A DNA stretch of 64,000 nt from Bacillota bacterium (GTDB lineage: Bacteria; Bacillota; Clostridia; Oscillospirales; Ruminococcaceae), in NCBI GenBank assembly GCA_023460035.1, contig JAEWRN010000034.1, forward strand, positions 130,303 to 194,302, read 5' to 3'. Position numbers and translations under genes: made by a program. A model generated the notes under the pieces. The model was given only the letters and a program-made list of their open reading frames with translations, did no database searches and was not told the DNA's origin. Shown piece by piece: positions 24,297 to 34,189 of the stretch (position 1 is its first letter; each line of letters begins with the position of its first letter).

Positions 24297-27200
24297 TTGG
24301 AAGCACTGGTATTAAAGCTATGGCCGGAGGTTGGCGGCGAGCTTGGCGAAAAGCTGGCGGGGGCAGCGGTAAAGGCCGTTGCGGTAGACCGTTCGGCGGC
24401 GCTGGTCACTGTGACGCTGCAGGCCCCCGTGCCGTTTACAGCCGAGCAGCAGCAACAGCTTGCCCAGCTTCTCACCGGCCGTTTTGAGGGGTTTTGTGTG
24501 CAGGTGCGCAGCGCCTTGCAATACGAGGACCTTGGCCCCGCCGAGCTGTTGGCATTGGCAGAAGAGCTGAAACGCGACGGGCTGCCCCTGAACGGCTTTT
24601 TAGAGGGCTGCGGCATTGAAATTGAGGGGCAGACGATTACAATTGATGTCTGCCATGGTGATGTGCTGCTGCACCAGATGGGCTTCGTCGAAAAAATGGC
24701 GCAGTGTGTGCGCAAGGCGACCGGGGTGCTGCCGGTCGTCAAATTAATTTGCTCTAAGCGCCCCAGCGCAGAAAAAGTGGAAGCAAAAATGTTGGCAAAA
24801 CAGCCGGCACCACAGGCCCCAGCCGCTGCGCGTGGGCCGTCGCGCAGCGTGAAGACCGAAATTGCGGTCGACGGGCTGGAGCTGACCGACACGCCGCCAA
24901 GGCTGGTAAACGGCAGGCCGTTTAAGGCCAACAACGTGACGGCCATTAAAGACCTTGGGCAGGACAGCGGTAAGGTGACGGTTTGGGGTGACGTGTTTGC
25001 AAACGAGGTCAAAGGCAGCTTTCGCAAGATCTACCGCATTGCCATCACAGACAAAACGTCTTCGATTAATTTAAAAATCAGGCCGGAGCTTGACGAAAAC
25101 ACCGAGCGCTGGGACAATATTCAGCCGGGTGACACGTTGATTGTCAAGGGCCTGTGCAGCTATGACAGGTACGAAAACGACTATGTTATTATGCCGTTTG
25201 ACGTGCTGAAGGTCGAGCGTCGCGGTCGTGAGGACCATGCCGAGCAAAAACGCATCGAGTTGCATCTGCATACAAAGCTCAGCTCTATGGACGCAATGGG
25301 AGACCCCGCCGCGGCGGTGCGCCTTGCTGCCCGCTTTGGGCACCCGGCCATTGCCATTACCGACCACGGCGTGGTACAGGGCTTCCCCGAAGCGATGCTG
25401 GAAGCTGATAATGTGAAAAAGAAAAACCCGGACTTCAAGCTGATTTATGGCTGCGAGGCCTATTTTGTCGACGACATGGTGGATGTGGCGTATGGCGATG
25501 GGCGCGGCAGCCTGCGGGGCAGCTTTATTTCGTTTGACATTGAAACGACCGGCCTTTCGCCGAAAGAGGACTGTATCACTGAAATTGGTGCAGTAAAAAT
25601 CGAAAATGGTGCGGTGACACAGGTGTTCAACACCTTTGCAGACCCGCAGCGACCTATCCCGCCCAAAATCACACAGCTGACCGGCATTACCGACGACATG
25701 GTGCGCGGTGCCCCCAGCCAGGGCGGGGCTGTGCAGGCTTTTCTAAACTTTGCGGGTAACCTACCGCTGATTGCGCACAATGCGCACGGGTTTGATATCC
25801 GGTTTATCCGCGTGGCGGCACAGGCCGCGGGGCTGCCGTTCCATAACCCCTATATCGACACGCTGCCGCTTGCGCAGGCAATGTATAAGCTGAAAAACTA
25901 TAAGCTTGACACCGTGGCAAACCATTTGGAACTGCCGCCTTTTAACCATCACCGGGCAAGTGACGATGCCAAAATTCTGGCCGATATCTTTATCCGTATG
26001 ATTGAGGAGCTGGAGTTTAAGGGCGTTCGGAATATCGAAGAAATCAACACCGGCCTTGGCAGTACACGTGCACTGTCGAAGCGCAATTTCCATATGATTT
26101 TACTGGTACGCAACCAAATTGGGCTGAAAAACCTGTACAAAATGGTCTCGTTTGCCCATACGCAGCATTTCTTTAAGGTGCCGCGCATCCCGCGCAGCAT
26201 GCTCTTACAATACCGCGAAGGGCTGCTGGTTGGCAGTGCGTGTGAAGCTGGGGAGCTTTACAGGGCTGTGGTCGAAGCGCGCAGCCACGAAGAGCTGGTG
26301 AAAATCGCAAAATTTTACGATTTTCTTGAAGTGCAGCCGGTGGGCAACAACGAGTTTATGGTGCGCGAGGGCCTTGTGAACAGCGAAGAGGAAATTCGCA
26401 ATTTCAACCGCACCATTGTCCAATTGGCTGAGGAGCTGAAAAAGCCCTGTGTTGCGACTGGGGACGTGCATTTTTTAGAGCCGGAGGATGCCGCTTACCG
26501 TGCGGTGTTGCAGGCGGGCAACGGGTTTAAAGACGCCGACAACCAGGCGCCGCTGTATTTCCGCACCACCGACGACATGCTGCAGGAATTTGCCTATATG
26601 GGCAAAGAAAAGGCGTTTGAGCTGGTGGTAACGAACCCGGGCCTTTTGGCGGACAGGATTGACGGGGATATCCGTGCCATCCCCCGCGGTACCTATGCCC
26701 CCACCATTGAGGGGGCGGATGAAATGTTGCGCACCGCCACAATGGACAATGCGCGCGCACGCTATGGCGACCCGTTGCCAGAAGTGGTAGAAAAGCGCCT
26801 CACGCGGGAGCTGGACAGCATTATCAAGCATGGGTTTGCGGTGTTGTATGTCATTGCGGTCAAGCTGGTGGCCTATTCTAACGAGCACGGGTATCAGGTG
26901 GGCAGCCGTGGCAGTGTCGGTTCGTCTGCCGTTGCCAACTTTTCTGGTATTTCAGAGGTCAACCCGTTGCCGCCGCATTACCTGTGCCCCAAATGTAAAT
27001 ACAGTGAATTTTTTGACGACGGCTCGGTAGCCGATGGCTTTGACCTCCCTGACCGCAAGTGCCCGCGCTGTGGGGCCGACCTTGCGATGGACGGGCACGA
27101 CATCCCGTTTGAAACATTTTTGGGCTTTGACGGCGACAAAGAGCCAGATATTGACCTTAACTTTTCGGGCGAATACCAGTCTCAGGTGCACCGCTATACC

Positions 27201-28586
27201 GAGGAACTGTTTGGCAAAGAATTTGTGTTTAAGGCCGGCACCGTGTCGGCATTAAAAGACAAAACGGCGTACGGCTATGTTAAAAAATATCTCGACGAGC
27301 GCAGCCGTGTGGTGAACAGGGCTGAAGAAAACCGCCTGACCATTGGTTGTACCGGCGTCAAAAAGACGACCGGCCAGCACCCCGGCGGCATGGTTGTTGT
27401 GCCGGCAAACCACGAGGTGTATGATTTTACCCCCATTCAGCACCCGGCAGACGACAAGGACAAGGGCGTCTATACGACCCACTTTGAATTTAAATACCTG
27501 CATGACACGCTGCTGAAGCTGGACGAGCTGGGGCACGACGTGCCGACGCTGTATAAACATTTGGAGGATATGACCGGCATTAAGATGGATGATGTGCCGA
27601 TGAATGACCCCAAGGTGATTTCGCTGCTTACCTCTACCGAGGCACTGGGCATTAAGCCGGAGGATATCGGCAGTGAGACCGGCACCTTTGGCATCCCGGA
27701 GCTTGGTACGAACTTTGTGCGCCAGATGCTGATTGAGGCACAGCCCCAAAGCTTTTCTGACCTGATTCAGATTTCGGGCCTGTCGCACGGCACCGACGTG
27801 TGGAACGGCAATGCGCAGGATTTGATTAAAGACGGCACCTGTTCTATTTCAGAGGTCATTGGTACCCGTGACAGCATTATGACCTACCTGCTGCACAAGG
27901 GAGTAGAGCCCAAGCAGGCGTTTAATATTATGGAGCTGACCCGTAAAGGCAAGGTGGCAAAAAGCGGTTTCCCCGAAGGGGCCGAGGAAATGCTGCGCGA
28001 ACACAATGTGCCGGACTGGTACCTTGACAGCTGTAAAAAAATTAAATATATGTTCCCCAAGGCACACGCCGTGGCGTATTTAATTGCGGCAATCCGGCTG
28101 ATGTGGTTTAAGGTGTACCACCCGCTGGAGTTTTACGCCACCTACTTTACGGTGCGCGGGCAGGATATTGATTACGAGGCGGCAGTGGGCGGCAGCCGTG
28201 TGGCGGCGCGCAAGCTAAAAGAAGTCAACGTGCGGCTGAAAGAAAACAAAAATGCCAAGGATGAAGATATTTTGACCAGCTTGCAGATGGTCAGCGAAAT
28301 GCTGGCGCGCGGGTACGAATTTTTGCCCATCAAGCTTGGTAAGTCAGAGGCAAAGCGCTACCTTGTGGAGGACGGCAAAATCCGGCTGCCATACCTGTCA
28401 ATGAAGGGCATCGGCGAGGCTGCGGCGGTTTCGATGGAGAGTACCTGCCGCGAAAATGCCAGCTTTTTATCGGTGGACGAATTCCAGTCTCTTGCCGGTG
28501 TCTCATCGTCTGTTATTGAATCGCTGGACACGGCCGGGGTATTTCAAAAATTGCCGAAAAGCAGCCAAATCAGCTTATTTGGTTGA
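24297..28586 (+). CDS. polC: DNA polymerase III PolC-type
   Basis: 1429 residues, the Gram-positive replicative polymerase. Order: N-terminal domains, OB fold (~residues 220-310), PHP domain starting ELHLHTKLSSMDAMG (~321), with the 3'-5' exonuclease inserted in it (SFDIETTGLSPKED, ~411, acidic pair intact), then the polymerase core with a zinc site (CPKCKYSEFF..RKCPRCG, ~896-925), and palm Asp residues in EPDIDLNFSGEYQ (~949). It starts at TTG 24297 after AAAGGGGG; no alternative ATG fits. This is the last gene of the long block that starts at pyrH. Confidence 0.97.
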   Translation: MEALVLKLWPEVGGELGEKLAGAAVKAVAVDRSAALVTVTLQAPVPFTAEQQQQLAQLLTGRFEGFCVQVRSALQYEDLGPAELLALAEELKRDGLPLNGFLEGCGIEIEGQTITIDVCHGDVLLHQMGFVEKMAQCVRKATGVLPVVKLICSKRPSAEKVEAKMLAKQPAPQAPAAARGPSRSVKTEIAVDGLELTDTPPRLVNGRPFKANNVTAIKDLGQDSGKVTVWGDVFANEVKGSFRKIYRIAITDKTSSINLKIRPELDENTERWDNIQPGDTLIVKGLCSYDRYENDYVIMPFDVLKVERRGREDHAEQKRIELHLHTKLSSMDAMGDPAAAVRLAARFGHPAIAITDHGVVQGFPEAMLEADNVKKKNPDFKLIYGCEAYFVDDMVDVAYGDGRGSLRGSFISFDIETTGLSPKEDCITEIGAVKIENGAVTQVFNTFADPQRPIPPKITQLTGITDDMVRGAPSQGGAVQAFLNFAGNLPLIAHNAHGFDIRFIRVAAQAAGLPFHNPYIDTLPLAQAMYKLKNYKLDTVANHLELPPFNHHRASDDAKILADIFIRMIEELEFKGVRNIEEINTGLGSTRALSKRNFHMILLVRNQIGLKNLYKMVSFAHTQHFFKVPRIPRSMLLQYREGLLVGSACEAGELYRAVVEARSHEELVKIAKFYDFLEVQPVGNNEFMVREGLVNSEEEIRNFNRTIVQLAEELKKPCVATGDVHFLEPEDAAYRAVLQAGNGFKDADNQAPLYFRTTDDMLQEFAYMGKEKAFELVVTNPGLLADRIDGDIRAIPRGTYAPTIEGADEMLRTATMDNARARYGDPLPEVVEKRLTRELDSIIKHGFAVLYVIAVKLVAYSNEHGYQVGSRGSVGSSAVANFSGISEVNPLPPHYLCPKCKYSEFFDDGSVADGFDLPDRKCPRCGADLAMDGHDIPFETFLGFDGDKEPDIDLNFSGEYQSQVHRYTEELFGKEFVFKAGTVSALKDKTAYGYVKKYLDERSRVVNRAEENRLTIGCTGVKKTTGQHPGGMVVVPANHEVYDFTPIQHPADDKDKGVYTTHFEFKYLHDTLLKLDELGHDVPTLYKHLEDMTGIKMDDVPMNDPKVISLLTSTEALGIKPEDIGSETGTFGIPELGTNFVRQMLIEAQPQSFSDLIQISGLSHGTDVWNGNAQDLIKDGTCSISEVIGTRDSIMTYLLHKGVEPKQAFNIMELTRKGKVAKSGFPEGAEEMLREHNVPDWYLDSCKKIKYMFPKAHAVAYLIAAIRLMWFKVYHPLEFYATYFTVRGQDIDYEAAVGGSRVAARKLKEVNVRLKENKNAKDEDILTSLQMVSEMLARGYEFLPIKLGKSEAKRYLVEDGKIRLPYLSMKGIGEAAAVSMESTCRENASFLSVDEFQSLAGVSSSVIESLDTAGVFQKLPKSSQISLFG

Positions 28587-28625
28587 CAATAGCGCGCAAA
28601 GCAGAAAAAGGGGAGAAGCAGGTTC

Positions 28626-29708
28626 ATGGCAAATACGGTTTCACTGACACGCTACACTGTGGGGGAAGATGCTTATAGCCAGCTGCCAGCAGCGGCCATG
28701 GGCCTTGGCACCCGTTTGTTTGTAATTGGCGGGCATACCGCCCTTGCCGCCGCCCTGCCGCGGCTGCAGGCAGCACTTACGGGCAGCAACCTGGCCATCG
28801 CCGGTGTGCAGTGGTATGGGGGCGAGTGCACTTACAACAATATAAAGGCCTGTGCCGATGCGGCAAAACAGGCCGGGGCACAGGTGATTGTGGGTATCGG
28901 CGGCGGCAAAGCGCTTGACACGGCAAAAGGGGCCGCCAATCTGCTTGGCACCCCGGTGTTCACACTGCCCACCATTGCGGCCACCTGTGCCGCAACAACG
29001 GCGCTTTCGGTCATTTATGACGACAATCACAAGTTTACCGAGTTCGCTTTTTTTGATGCCCCGGCGCACCACACCTTTATTGATACTGCGGTCATTGCCG
29101 CGGCACCGGCAAAATATCTGCGCGCGGGCATTGGCGACACGCTGGCAAAGCATTACGAGTGTACGTTTGCCAGCCGAAACGACAATTTAGACCATTCTTC
29201 CGGCATGGCGGTCAACCTTTCACGCATGTGCAAAGACCCGCTGCTGCAGGTTGGGGTGCAGGCACTGCAAGACTGCGAGGCAGGCGTGCCAAGCGACGCA
29301 CTGCAGCAAGCGGTACTGGCAAATGTGGTGACTACAGGGTATGTTTCTTGCCTTGTGGCGGAGGACTATAACGGCGCGGTGGCGCACTCGCTTTTTTACG
29401 GGCTTACCATCCTGCCGGATTTTGAAAAAAACTACCTGCACGGCGATGTGGTCGCCTATGGTATTTTGGTGCAGCTTGCGCTGGACAAAAACGAAAACGA
29501 GCTGTTGCTTTTGCGTGATTTTTTGGCTGCGGTCGGCATCCCTACCTGCCTTGCCGACATTGGTACCCCATACGAAAAAGCGGTGCTGGCCCCGGTTTTG
29601 GCAGAAGCGTTGACAATGCCGGATATGCAGCATTTGCCCTATGCGGTGACACAGGAGATGCTGTGGCAGGCTATTGGCACCGTTGAAGCCTTAAAAAGTC
29701 ACAAATAA
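28626..29708 (+). CDS. Iron-containing alcohol dehydrogenase, glycerol dehydrogenase-like
   Basis: 360 residues. Rossmann-type NAD site with IGGGKALDTAKG, followed by PTIAATCAATTALSVIYD, which is typical of the GldA branch. Likely metal ligands are the Asp in GIGDTLAKHYE, the His in VAHSLFYG and the His in YLHGDVVAYG. GldA oxidises glycerol to dihydroxyacetone; related enzymes act on other polyols or aldehydes, so substrate is uncertain. ATG lies 40 bases after polC with GGGGAG upstream; it may be read from the polC transcript. A perfect-stem terminator follows. Confidence 0.87.
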   Translation: MANTVSLTRYTVGEDAYSQLPAAAMGLGTRLFVIGGHTALAAALPRLQAALTGSNLAIAGVQWYGGECTYNNIKACADAAKQAGAQVIVGIGGGKALDTAKGAANLLGTPVFTLPTIAATCAATTALSVIYDDNHKFTEFAFFDAPAHHTFIDTAVIAAAPAKYLRAGIGDTLAKHYECTFASRNDNLDHSSGMAVNLSRMCKDPLLQVGVQALQDCEAGVPSDALQQAVLANVVTTGYVSCLVAEDYNGAVAHSLFYGLTILPDFEKNYLHGDVVAYGILVQLALDKNENELLLLRDFLAAVGIPTCLADIGTPYEKAVLAPVLAEALTMPDMQHLPYAVTQEMLWQAIGTVEALKSHK

Positions 29709-29747
29709 GGTCACAAAATAGTAAAACTGTATATTTGCAGCACTGTC

Positions 29748-29787
29748 GGCACTGTGTTATCATTAAGAAAACACAGTGCCAATTTTA
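29748..29787 (+). terminator. Intrinsic terminator after the dehydrogenase
   Basis: A perfect 11-bp stem GGCACTGTGTT / AACACAGTGCC (29748-29758 / 29770-29780) followed by AATTTTAT. Confidence 0.85.
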
Positions 29788-29826
29788 TACCATTACATAT
29801 AGTTACTGTATAAGGGGAGGAAAAGC

Positions 29827-30387
29827 ATGAATAAAAACAAGGTCGTTGCAATTCTTTGTGCCGCTTTTTTATTTGTTGGCACTATGACCGCCTGTCAGGC
29901 ACCATGGGATAAACAAGAAGCTTCGTCGCTGCCCGCCGCAGCAAGTGTGGTACCCACCGCAACCCCCGCGCCGACGCAAGAGCCTTTGGCGACTACCAAA
30001 ACACAATTTTTTGATTTCGCCTTGGGCAAGGCGCAGCTGCTGGACGAATATAACGGCAAAACCCCGACACAGGGCGGCAAATTTTTAAAGCTGGAAATTA
30101 CCGTTACCAACATCACTTCTACCGTAGTGCCAATGTATGACACGGATTTTCAGCTCGTGACTTCAAACAACACCGTAATTGTACCGCAAGAGGCTTTTAA
30201 TGACGAAATGGTGCCGATAGAGTACGAGCTGCAAGAGGGAGAATCCGCCACCTACACTTATATTTATGATGTGCCCGCAGAGGAAACGGATTTTAAAGTG
30301 CTGTACGCAGAAGAATATGATGATCCGACAACAGGGGAAAGCAGGGTACAGGGTGAAACTTACAAGGTACCGGTAGAGCTTGCCTGA
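29827..30387 (+). CDS. Lipoprotein with an immunoglobulin-like DUF4352/DUF5067-type domain
   Basis: 186 residues. Signal peptide with lipobox MTAC (Cys23), then a Ser/Ala/Pro/Thr-rich linker (about 30-55), then a beta-sandwich-looking domain from FFDFALGKAQLLDEY, with FLKLEITVTNITSTVVPMYDTDFQLV as the telltale DUF4352-like segment. Proteins of this type are surface lipoproteins of unknown role. ATG follows GGGGAGGAAAA. It is monocistronic, between two terminators. Confidence 0.78.
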   Translation: MNKNKVVAILCAAFLFVGTMTACQAPWDKQEASSLPAAASVVPTATPAPTQEPLATTKTQFFDFALGKAQLLDEYNGKTPTQGGKFLKLEITVTNITSTVVPMYDTDFQLVTSNNTVIVPQEAFNDEMVPIEYELQEGESATYTYIYDVPAEETDFKVLYAEEYDDPTTGESRVQGETYKVPVELA

Positions 30388-30409
30388 AATACACAAATTG
30401 CTGCTTTTC

Positions 30410-30443
30410 AAACCACATTTGACATCAATGTGGTTTGTTTTTT
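30410..30443 (+). terminator. Intrinsic terminator after the lipoprotein gene
   Basis: A perfect 10-bp stem AAACCACATT / AATGTGGTTT with a 7-base loop, then GTTTTTTG. Confidence 0.92.
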
Positions 30444-30496
30444 GCCCAAAAGAAGTGTCATTTTTTGTGAATACATCATAATGTTATAACTTTTGC

Positions 30497-30525
30497 TTTA
30501 CAAATTGTGCTACGCCGATTATGAT
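30497..30525 (+). promoter_or_regulatory. Predicted promoter of the nucleoside phosphorylase gene
   Basis: TTTACA, a 17-base spacer and TATGAT, 63 bases before the start codon. Confidence 0.6.
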
Positions 30526-30588
30526 AAATAGGTAATATCTTTTATTTTGCAGGCACCGCCTGCGGCAAAACCCAAAGGAGGACAGGTT

Positions 30589-31386
30589 ATGTCATTGCAG
30601 TACCACCTGAAAATTCAAGAAGGCGACGTGGCGCCTTATGTCTTGTTGCCGGGTGACCCGAAGCGGGTCCCCATTGTTGCAAGCTATTGGGACGAAGCGC
30701 ACTTTGTTGCGGATAACCGTGAGCACGTCACCTATACCGGTGTCTACAAAGGGGTGCCAATCTCTTGCACCAGCACCGGCATGGGTTGCCCCTCAACTGC
30801 CATTGCGATGGAAGAGCTTGCCCGTTGCGGCGTAAAAAACTTCATTCGCATCGGCACCTGCGGCACTTTTCAGGATTATGTGAAAAAAGGCGATCTGCAA
30901 ATTTTTGATTCGGCCTGCCGTTATGACGGCTGCTCTAAAGCCTATGCCCCGCTGGAATACCCGGCGGTTGCCTCTCACGAAGTGGTAGAGGCCTGCATTC
31001 AAGCTGCAAAAGAGCTGGAAAAGCGCTACCATGTGGGCACGACCCGCACACAGGATACCTTCTATGCCAATTACCCGGAGCCCGGCAGCTCGTTCAATAA
31101 TTTCTGGCAGTCCCGCTGGAAAGAATTCTACCCCGACCTCAAGCGCCTCAACGTCCTTGGCGGCGAAATGGAAACCAGCATTGTGCTGGTGCTCACCCGC
31201 ATTTGGGGCCTGCGCGGCGGTGCCGTGGCCGTCACACTGGATAACATTATTCAGTCGCAGGAGGAAGAGGGCGAGTACGAGCCCGAAAAGGCATTGGATC
31301 ACAGCGAGGACAACATTAAAACATTGTCGCTGATGGGCTGCGAAGCCATTAAAAAGCTGTGGGAAATTGACCAGGCAAAAAAATAA
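30589..31386 (+). CDS. Nucleoside phosphorylase, uridine phosphorylase-like
   Basis: 265 residues of the PNP/UDP family. LLPGDPKRVPIVASYW and VTYTGVYKGVPISCTSTGMGCPS give the phosphate-binding site; FIRIGTCGTF and the ribose-binding LGGEMETS are intact. These features, with the GxPKRxxxIA start, fit uridine phosphorylase more than purine enzymes, but base preference needs testing. ATG 30589 follows AAAGGAGGA; longer upstream frame ignored. Monocistronic. Confidence 0.88.
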   Translation: MSLQYHLKIQEGDVAPYVLLPGDPKRVPIVASYWDEAHFVADNREHVTYTGVYKGVPISCTSTGMGCPSTAIAMEELARCGVKNFIRIGTCGTFQDYVKKGDLQIFDSACRYDGCSKAYAPLEYPAVASHEVVEACIQAAKELEKRYHVGTTRTQDTFYANYPEPGSSFNNFWQSRWKEFYPDLKRLNVLGGEMETSIVLVLTRIWGLRGGAVAVTLDNIIQSQEEEGEYEPEKALDHSEDNIKTLSLMGCEAIKKLWEIDQAKK

Positions 31387-31470
31387 CACCCAAGGCTGTT
31401 TTGGGTGTTATCAAATAGGCAATTTAAAAAACCGTACCCGGCGCATTGCTTTGCCCGGGTACGGTTTTTG
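31383..31470. terminator. Two stacked hairpins between convergent genes
   Basis: The first (ATAACACCCA / TGGGTGTTAT, 31383-31411) lies at the phosphorylase stop. The second (ACCGTACCCGG / CCGGGTACGGT, 31431-31468, flanked by A and T runs) has T tracts on both strands and should terminate both this gene and the convergent pseudouridine synthase gene. Confidence 0.87.
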
Positions 31471-31516
31471 TGTTTGTTAAACAAAGCAGCAGGCGGGGCA
31501 AACAGGCATTGGCCTG

Positions 31517-32479
31517 TCACCCTGTGGGCAGCGCATCAAAAAAGCGCTGTACTGCGCAGTGGCCCAGCTCAAATTGCTTGCCCGCAAGGTAATGCAGGGT
31601 GCTTTCTTGCGGTATTTCGGCTGCAAAGCCCAAATGGTAGGCACACAGCAGCTGCCCGCGCACGGCGGGGTATTCACTGTTCAGCGCGTCGTCACCATAT
31701 TTTAAGTCGCCAAGCAGTGGGCTGCCCAAAAACGCAAGGTGTGCGCGTATCTGGTGGGTACGGCCGGTGTACAGGGTGACCTTACACAGCGAAAGATTGC
31801 CTTTCGTTTGCAAAATGTCCACACCGGTGATAATCTTTTGCCGGCCCTCTGCGGGCTTGCGAAAAATCTGCACCCGGTTTTTGGTTTCGTTTTTCAGTAA
31901 ATATGCAGTATGAATGCCCTGCGGGGGCGTGCCCTTTGCCACACAAAGGTATTGCTTTTGCAATAAATTGTCACGTACCAGTGCCGTGCCGTCGCGCAGT
32001 GCTGTATATGTTTTTGCTGCAAGCACAAGGCCTTCGGTGCCGCGGTCCAGCCGGTTACAGATGGACGGCCGAAACGGGCTGCCGCCAGCTGGGGTGTATT
32101 CGCCCTTTTCTTTTAAATAATCTACAAACAGGTCGACCAGGTTGGCGTCCCCGGTGCGGTCAGAATGGCACAGCAGGTGGACCGGCTTTTGCAGTAGGGC
32201 AATTTGTTCATCCTCGTATACTACATTCAGCTTATCCGCCGGGCGGTGCTTTTTTTGCGGGGCAGGGGGGGCTGCAAAAAATTCGTCATTCAAATAAAGC
32301 TCAATCAAATCCCCTTGCTGCAAACGGGCGTCCGGGGCGGCGCGTTTGCCGTTTACCTTAATGCGCTTGTTGCGAAAGGCTTTATGCATTAAAGCGGGGG
32401 GCAGGGCGGTCGTGACCTTTTCCACAAAGCGGGAAAGGCGCACCCCGTCATCATTTGGCCCGGCAGTATAGCTTTTCAA
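31517..32479 (-). CDS. RluA-family pseudouridine synthase
   Basis: 320 residues. The N-terminal S4 RNA-binding domain (about 12-65, RLSRFVEK..NKRIKVNGKR) is followed by the catalytic domain with Asp145 in ICNRLDRGTEGLVL, and GRTHQIRAHLAFLG later. RluA-type enzymes isomerise uridines in 23S rRNA or tRNA; the target here cannot be named with confidence (RluC/RluD-like). Start is TTG 32479, with AAAGGGG about 8 bases before. Divergent from radC. Confidence 0.92.
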   Translation of the reverse strand: MKSYTAGPNDDGVRLSRFVEKVTTALPPALMHKAFRNKRIKVNGKRAAPDARLQQGDLIELYLNDEFFAAPPAPQKKHRPADKLNVVYEDEQIALLQKPVHLLCHSDRTGDANLVDLFVDYLKEKGEYTPAGGSPFRPSICNRLDRGTEGLVLAAKTYTALRDGTALVRDNLLQKQYLCVAKGTPPQGIHTAYLLKNETKNRVQIFRKPAEGRQKIITGVDILQTKGNLSLCKVTLYTGRTHQIRAHLAFLGSPLLGDLKYGDDALNSEYPAVRGQLLCAYHLGFAAEIPQESTLHYLAGKQFELGHCAVQRFFDALPTG

Positions 32480-32575
32480 ACTGATTTCCCCTTTGGTGTC
32501 TTTAAAAACAGACGTTTTTCATGTATAATAATGGAAATTGCCGCCCGGTAAACCGCACCAAGATAATAAGGCGGC

Positions 32576-32606
32576 TTGCGGCAAAATGGCTGCACTTCAG
32601 TATAAT
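32576..32606 (+). promoter_or_regulatory. Possible radC promoter deciding the start codon
   Basis: TTGCGG, a 19-base spacer and a perfect TATAAT at 32601-32606. This -10 overlaps the in-frame ATG at 32605, so a transcript from it excludes that ATG and points to TTG 32629. A second candidate -10 TATAAT is at 32524-32529. Confidence 0.4.
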
Positions 32607-32628
32607 GCAATATGACGGGGGTGTCAAT

Positions 32629-33324
32629 TTGGGCGTACATGACGGGCATCGGCAGCGGTTGCGCGAGCGTTTTTTAAAAGAAGGGCTTTCCGGTTTTGCG
32701 CCGGTTAATGTGCTGGAGCTGTTGTTGTTTTTTACAAATCAGCGCTGTGACACCAGCGAAACCGCACACCGCCTGCTAGAAAGGTTTGGCAGCTTTTCGG
32801 GTGTCCTGGATGCCCCTTATGCCACCCTTTGCGCCGCCGAGGGGGTGGGCCCGCTGTCCGCCTGCCTGATAAAGCTCACCGCCGCCTGCGGTGCATTCTA
32901 TGCAAACGACCGTGCTGCCCGGCTGGGCAGTATTTTATCCACAAAACAGGCGGGGGCCTATTTTGTACCCAAATTTACAGGCAGCACCAGTGAAGAGGTG
33001 TATTTGCTGCTGCTTGACGATAAGCGCAAAATACTGCGCTGTGCAAAGTTGTTTGAGGGCACGGTCAATGCGGCGGCCATTACATTAAAGAAGGTCATGG
33101 CAGAGGTGGTCATCAGCAATGCGACGGCAGTAATTTTGGCCCATAACCATCCCGGCGGGCTTGCACTGCCCTCGGCAGAGGACAAAGCGGTGACAAAGCA
33201 GATCAGCACTGCGCTGGATATGATTAATGTACGGCTACTGGACCATGTCATTGTTGCAGACGAGGAATTCTTTTCTATGGCGGACAGCGGTTTACTGCAT
33301 GCCATGCCGGCGGTACCGCAGTGA
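32629..33324 (+). CDS. radC: RadC family (JAB/MPN domain) protein
   Basis: About 231 residues. The N-terminal helix-hairpin-helix part (HDGHRQRLRERFLKEGLSGF, VLELLLFF, EGVGPLSACLIKL) precedes a JAB/MPN domain with the metal-binding HNHPGGLALPSAED. The frame is open from 32521, but TTG 32629 has GGGGGT six bases upstream and gives the usual family start. RadC proteins were named for repair, but the role is disputed and enzymatic activity is unproven. Divergent from the pseudouridine synthase. Confidence 0.9.
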   Translation: MGVHDGHRQRLRERFLKEGLSGFAPVNVLELLLFFTNQRCDTSETAHRLLERFGSFSGVLDAPYATLCAAEGVGPLSACLIKLTAACGAFYANDRAARLGSILSTKQAGAYFVPKFTGSTSEEVYLLLLDDKRKILRCAKLFEGTVNAAAITLKKVMAEVVISNATAVILAHNHPGGLALPSAEDKAVTKQISTALDMINVRLLDHVIVADEEFFSMADSGLLHAMPAVPQ

Positions 33325-33447
33325 ATGGTATGTGCCGGGGGAGAAAGGCTTTGCGGTACACGGTTGAACGTGCTATAATACTTTTCGCCCCTTATAGTTC
33401 TGTGGCAAGACGTGCATTTTGGGCTTTGCCACAAAGGAGATGAACTG

Positions 33448-33954
33448 ATGCCGTTACAGGCAACAATTACACAGTCGGGCACATGGGCAAAAAGTATCGC
33501 CGTCTTTTTTTCTGCCATGGTGCCGTTGATTGAAAACAAAGGTTCTATTATTTTAGCGGCGGCGCTGAATTTGAAGTGGTATATTGCCTACCTTGCCACT
33601 TCACTGGGCACGTATTTGCCGGTGCCGTTTTTGCTGCGCAACAGCAGAAAAAAGCTTGCGGTGTTGCGCCGGTTTCGGCCGGTTGAATTTGTGATGGGTC
33701 ATGTGGATGCCTTTGCAAAAAAACATGCCGCCTTTTTGCACCGGCATGGCAGCATGGCGCTGGCGCTCATCATTTCTATTCCCTTTACCGGCATCGGCAG
33801 CTGGGCAGGGGTTTTACTGGTCGACATTTTAAAGCTGGACCCCAAACGCTCTGCCGCGGCAATTTTTGCGGGGGTGGTGGTTTCCGGCTTTTTGACGACG
33901 GTTGGGGTGTATGGCCTGTTTCTTGGTATACGCCAGTTGTTGCACTTTTGGTGA
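33448..33954 (+). CDS. Small multidrug-export-like membrane protein (COG2426 type)
   Basis: 168 residues with four to five hydrophobic segments. The opening VPLIENKGSIILAAAL corresponds to the family's ELKGAIP motif, and SWAGVLLVDILKLDPKRSAAAIFAGVVVSG to its second half. The family (Sm_multidrug_ex, PF06695) is named from weak evidence; transport function is not established. ATG 33448 follows AAAGGAG. It stands 124 bases after radC and may share its transcript. Confidence 0.82.
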   Translation: MPLQATITQSGTWAKSIAVFFSAMVPLIENKGSIILAAALNLKWYIAYLATSLGTYLPVPFLLRNSRKKLAVLRRFRPVEFVMGHVDAFAKKHAAFLHRHGSMALALIISIPFTGIGSWAGVLLVDILKLDPKRSAAAIFAGVVVSGFLTTVGVYGLFLGIRQLLHFW

Positions 33955-34153
33955 AGTCATACGGGTAAAAAAACAGCAAACAGGGCCGCGGCAAAAGCTA
34001 AAATCACAACAAGGTTTTTTGCTTTGAAACAGGTACCAAGTAAAAGAATTTAAAAGGATAATAAAGCAAACAGAAGAATTTTGGATAATTTTTGCAAAAA
34101 CTGCTTGCTTTTTTGAATTTATTCAGAAAAATGAAGAAATTTACATAAAACTA

Positions 34154-34182
34154 TTGACAAAACACACCATCGCCTTTATAGT
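34154..34182 (+). promoter_or_regulatory. Strong promoter of the potABCD operon
   Basis: Perfect TTGACA (34154-34159), a 17-base spacer and TATAGT (34177-34182). The start point near 34190 leaves a leader of about 190 bases. The 427-base gap before potA otherwise holds an A+T-rich stretch (33955-34150) in which I see no gene. Confidence 0.85.
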
Positions 34183-34189
34183 ACATATT

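Noticed and set aside
32521..32628. 36-residue N-terminal extension of RadC
   Set aside because: It crosses a candidate -10 box, lacks a ribosome binding site and extends beyond the usual family start.
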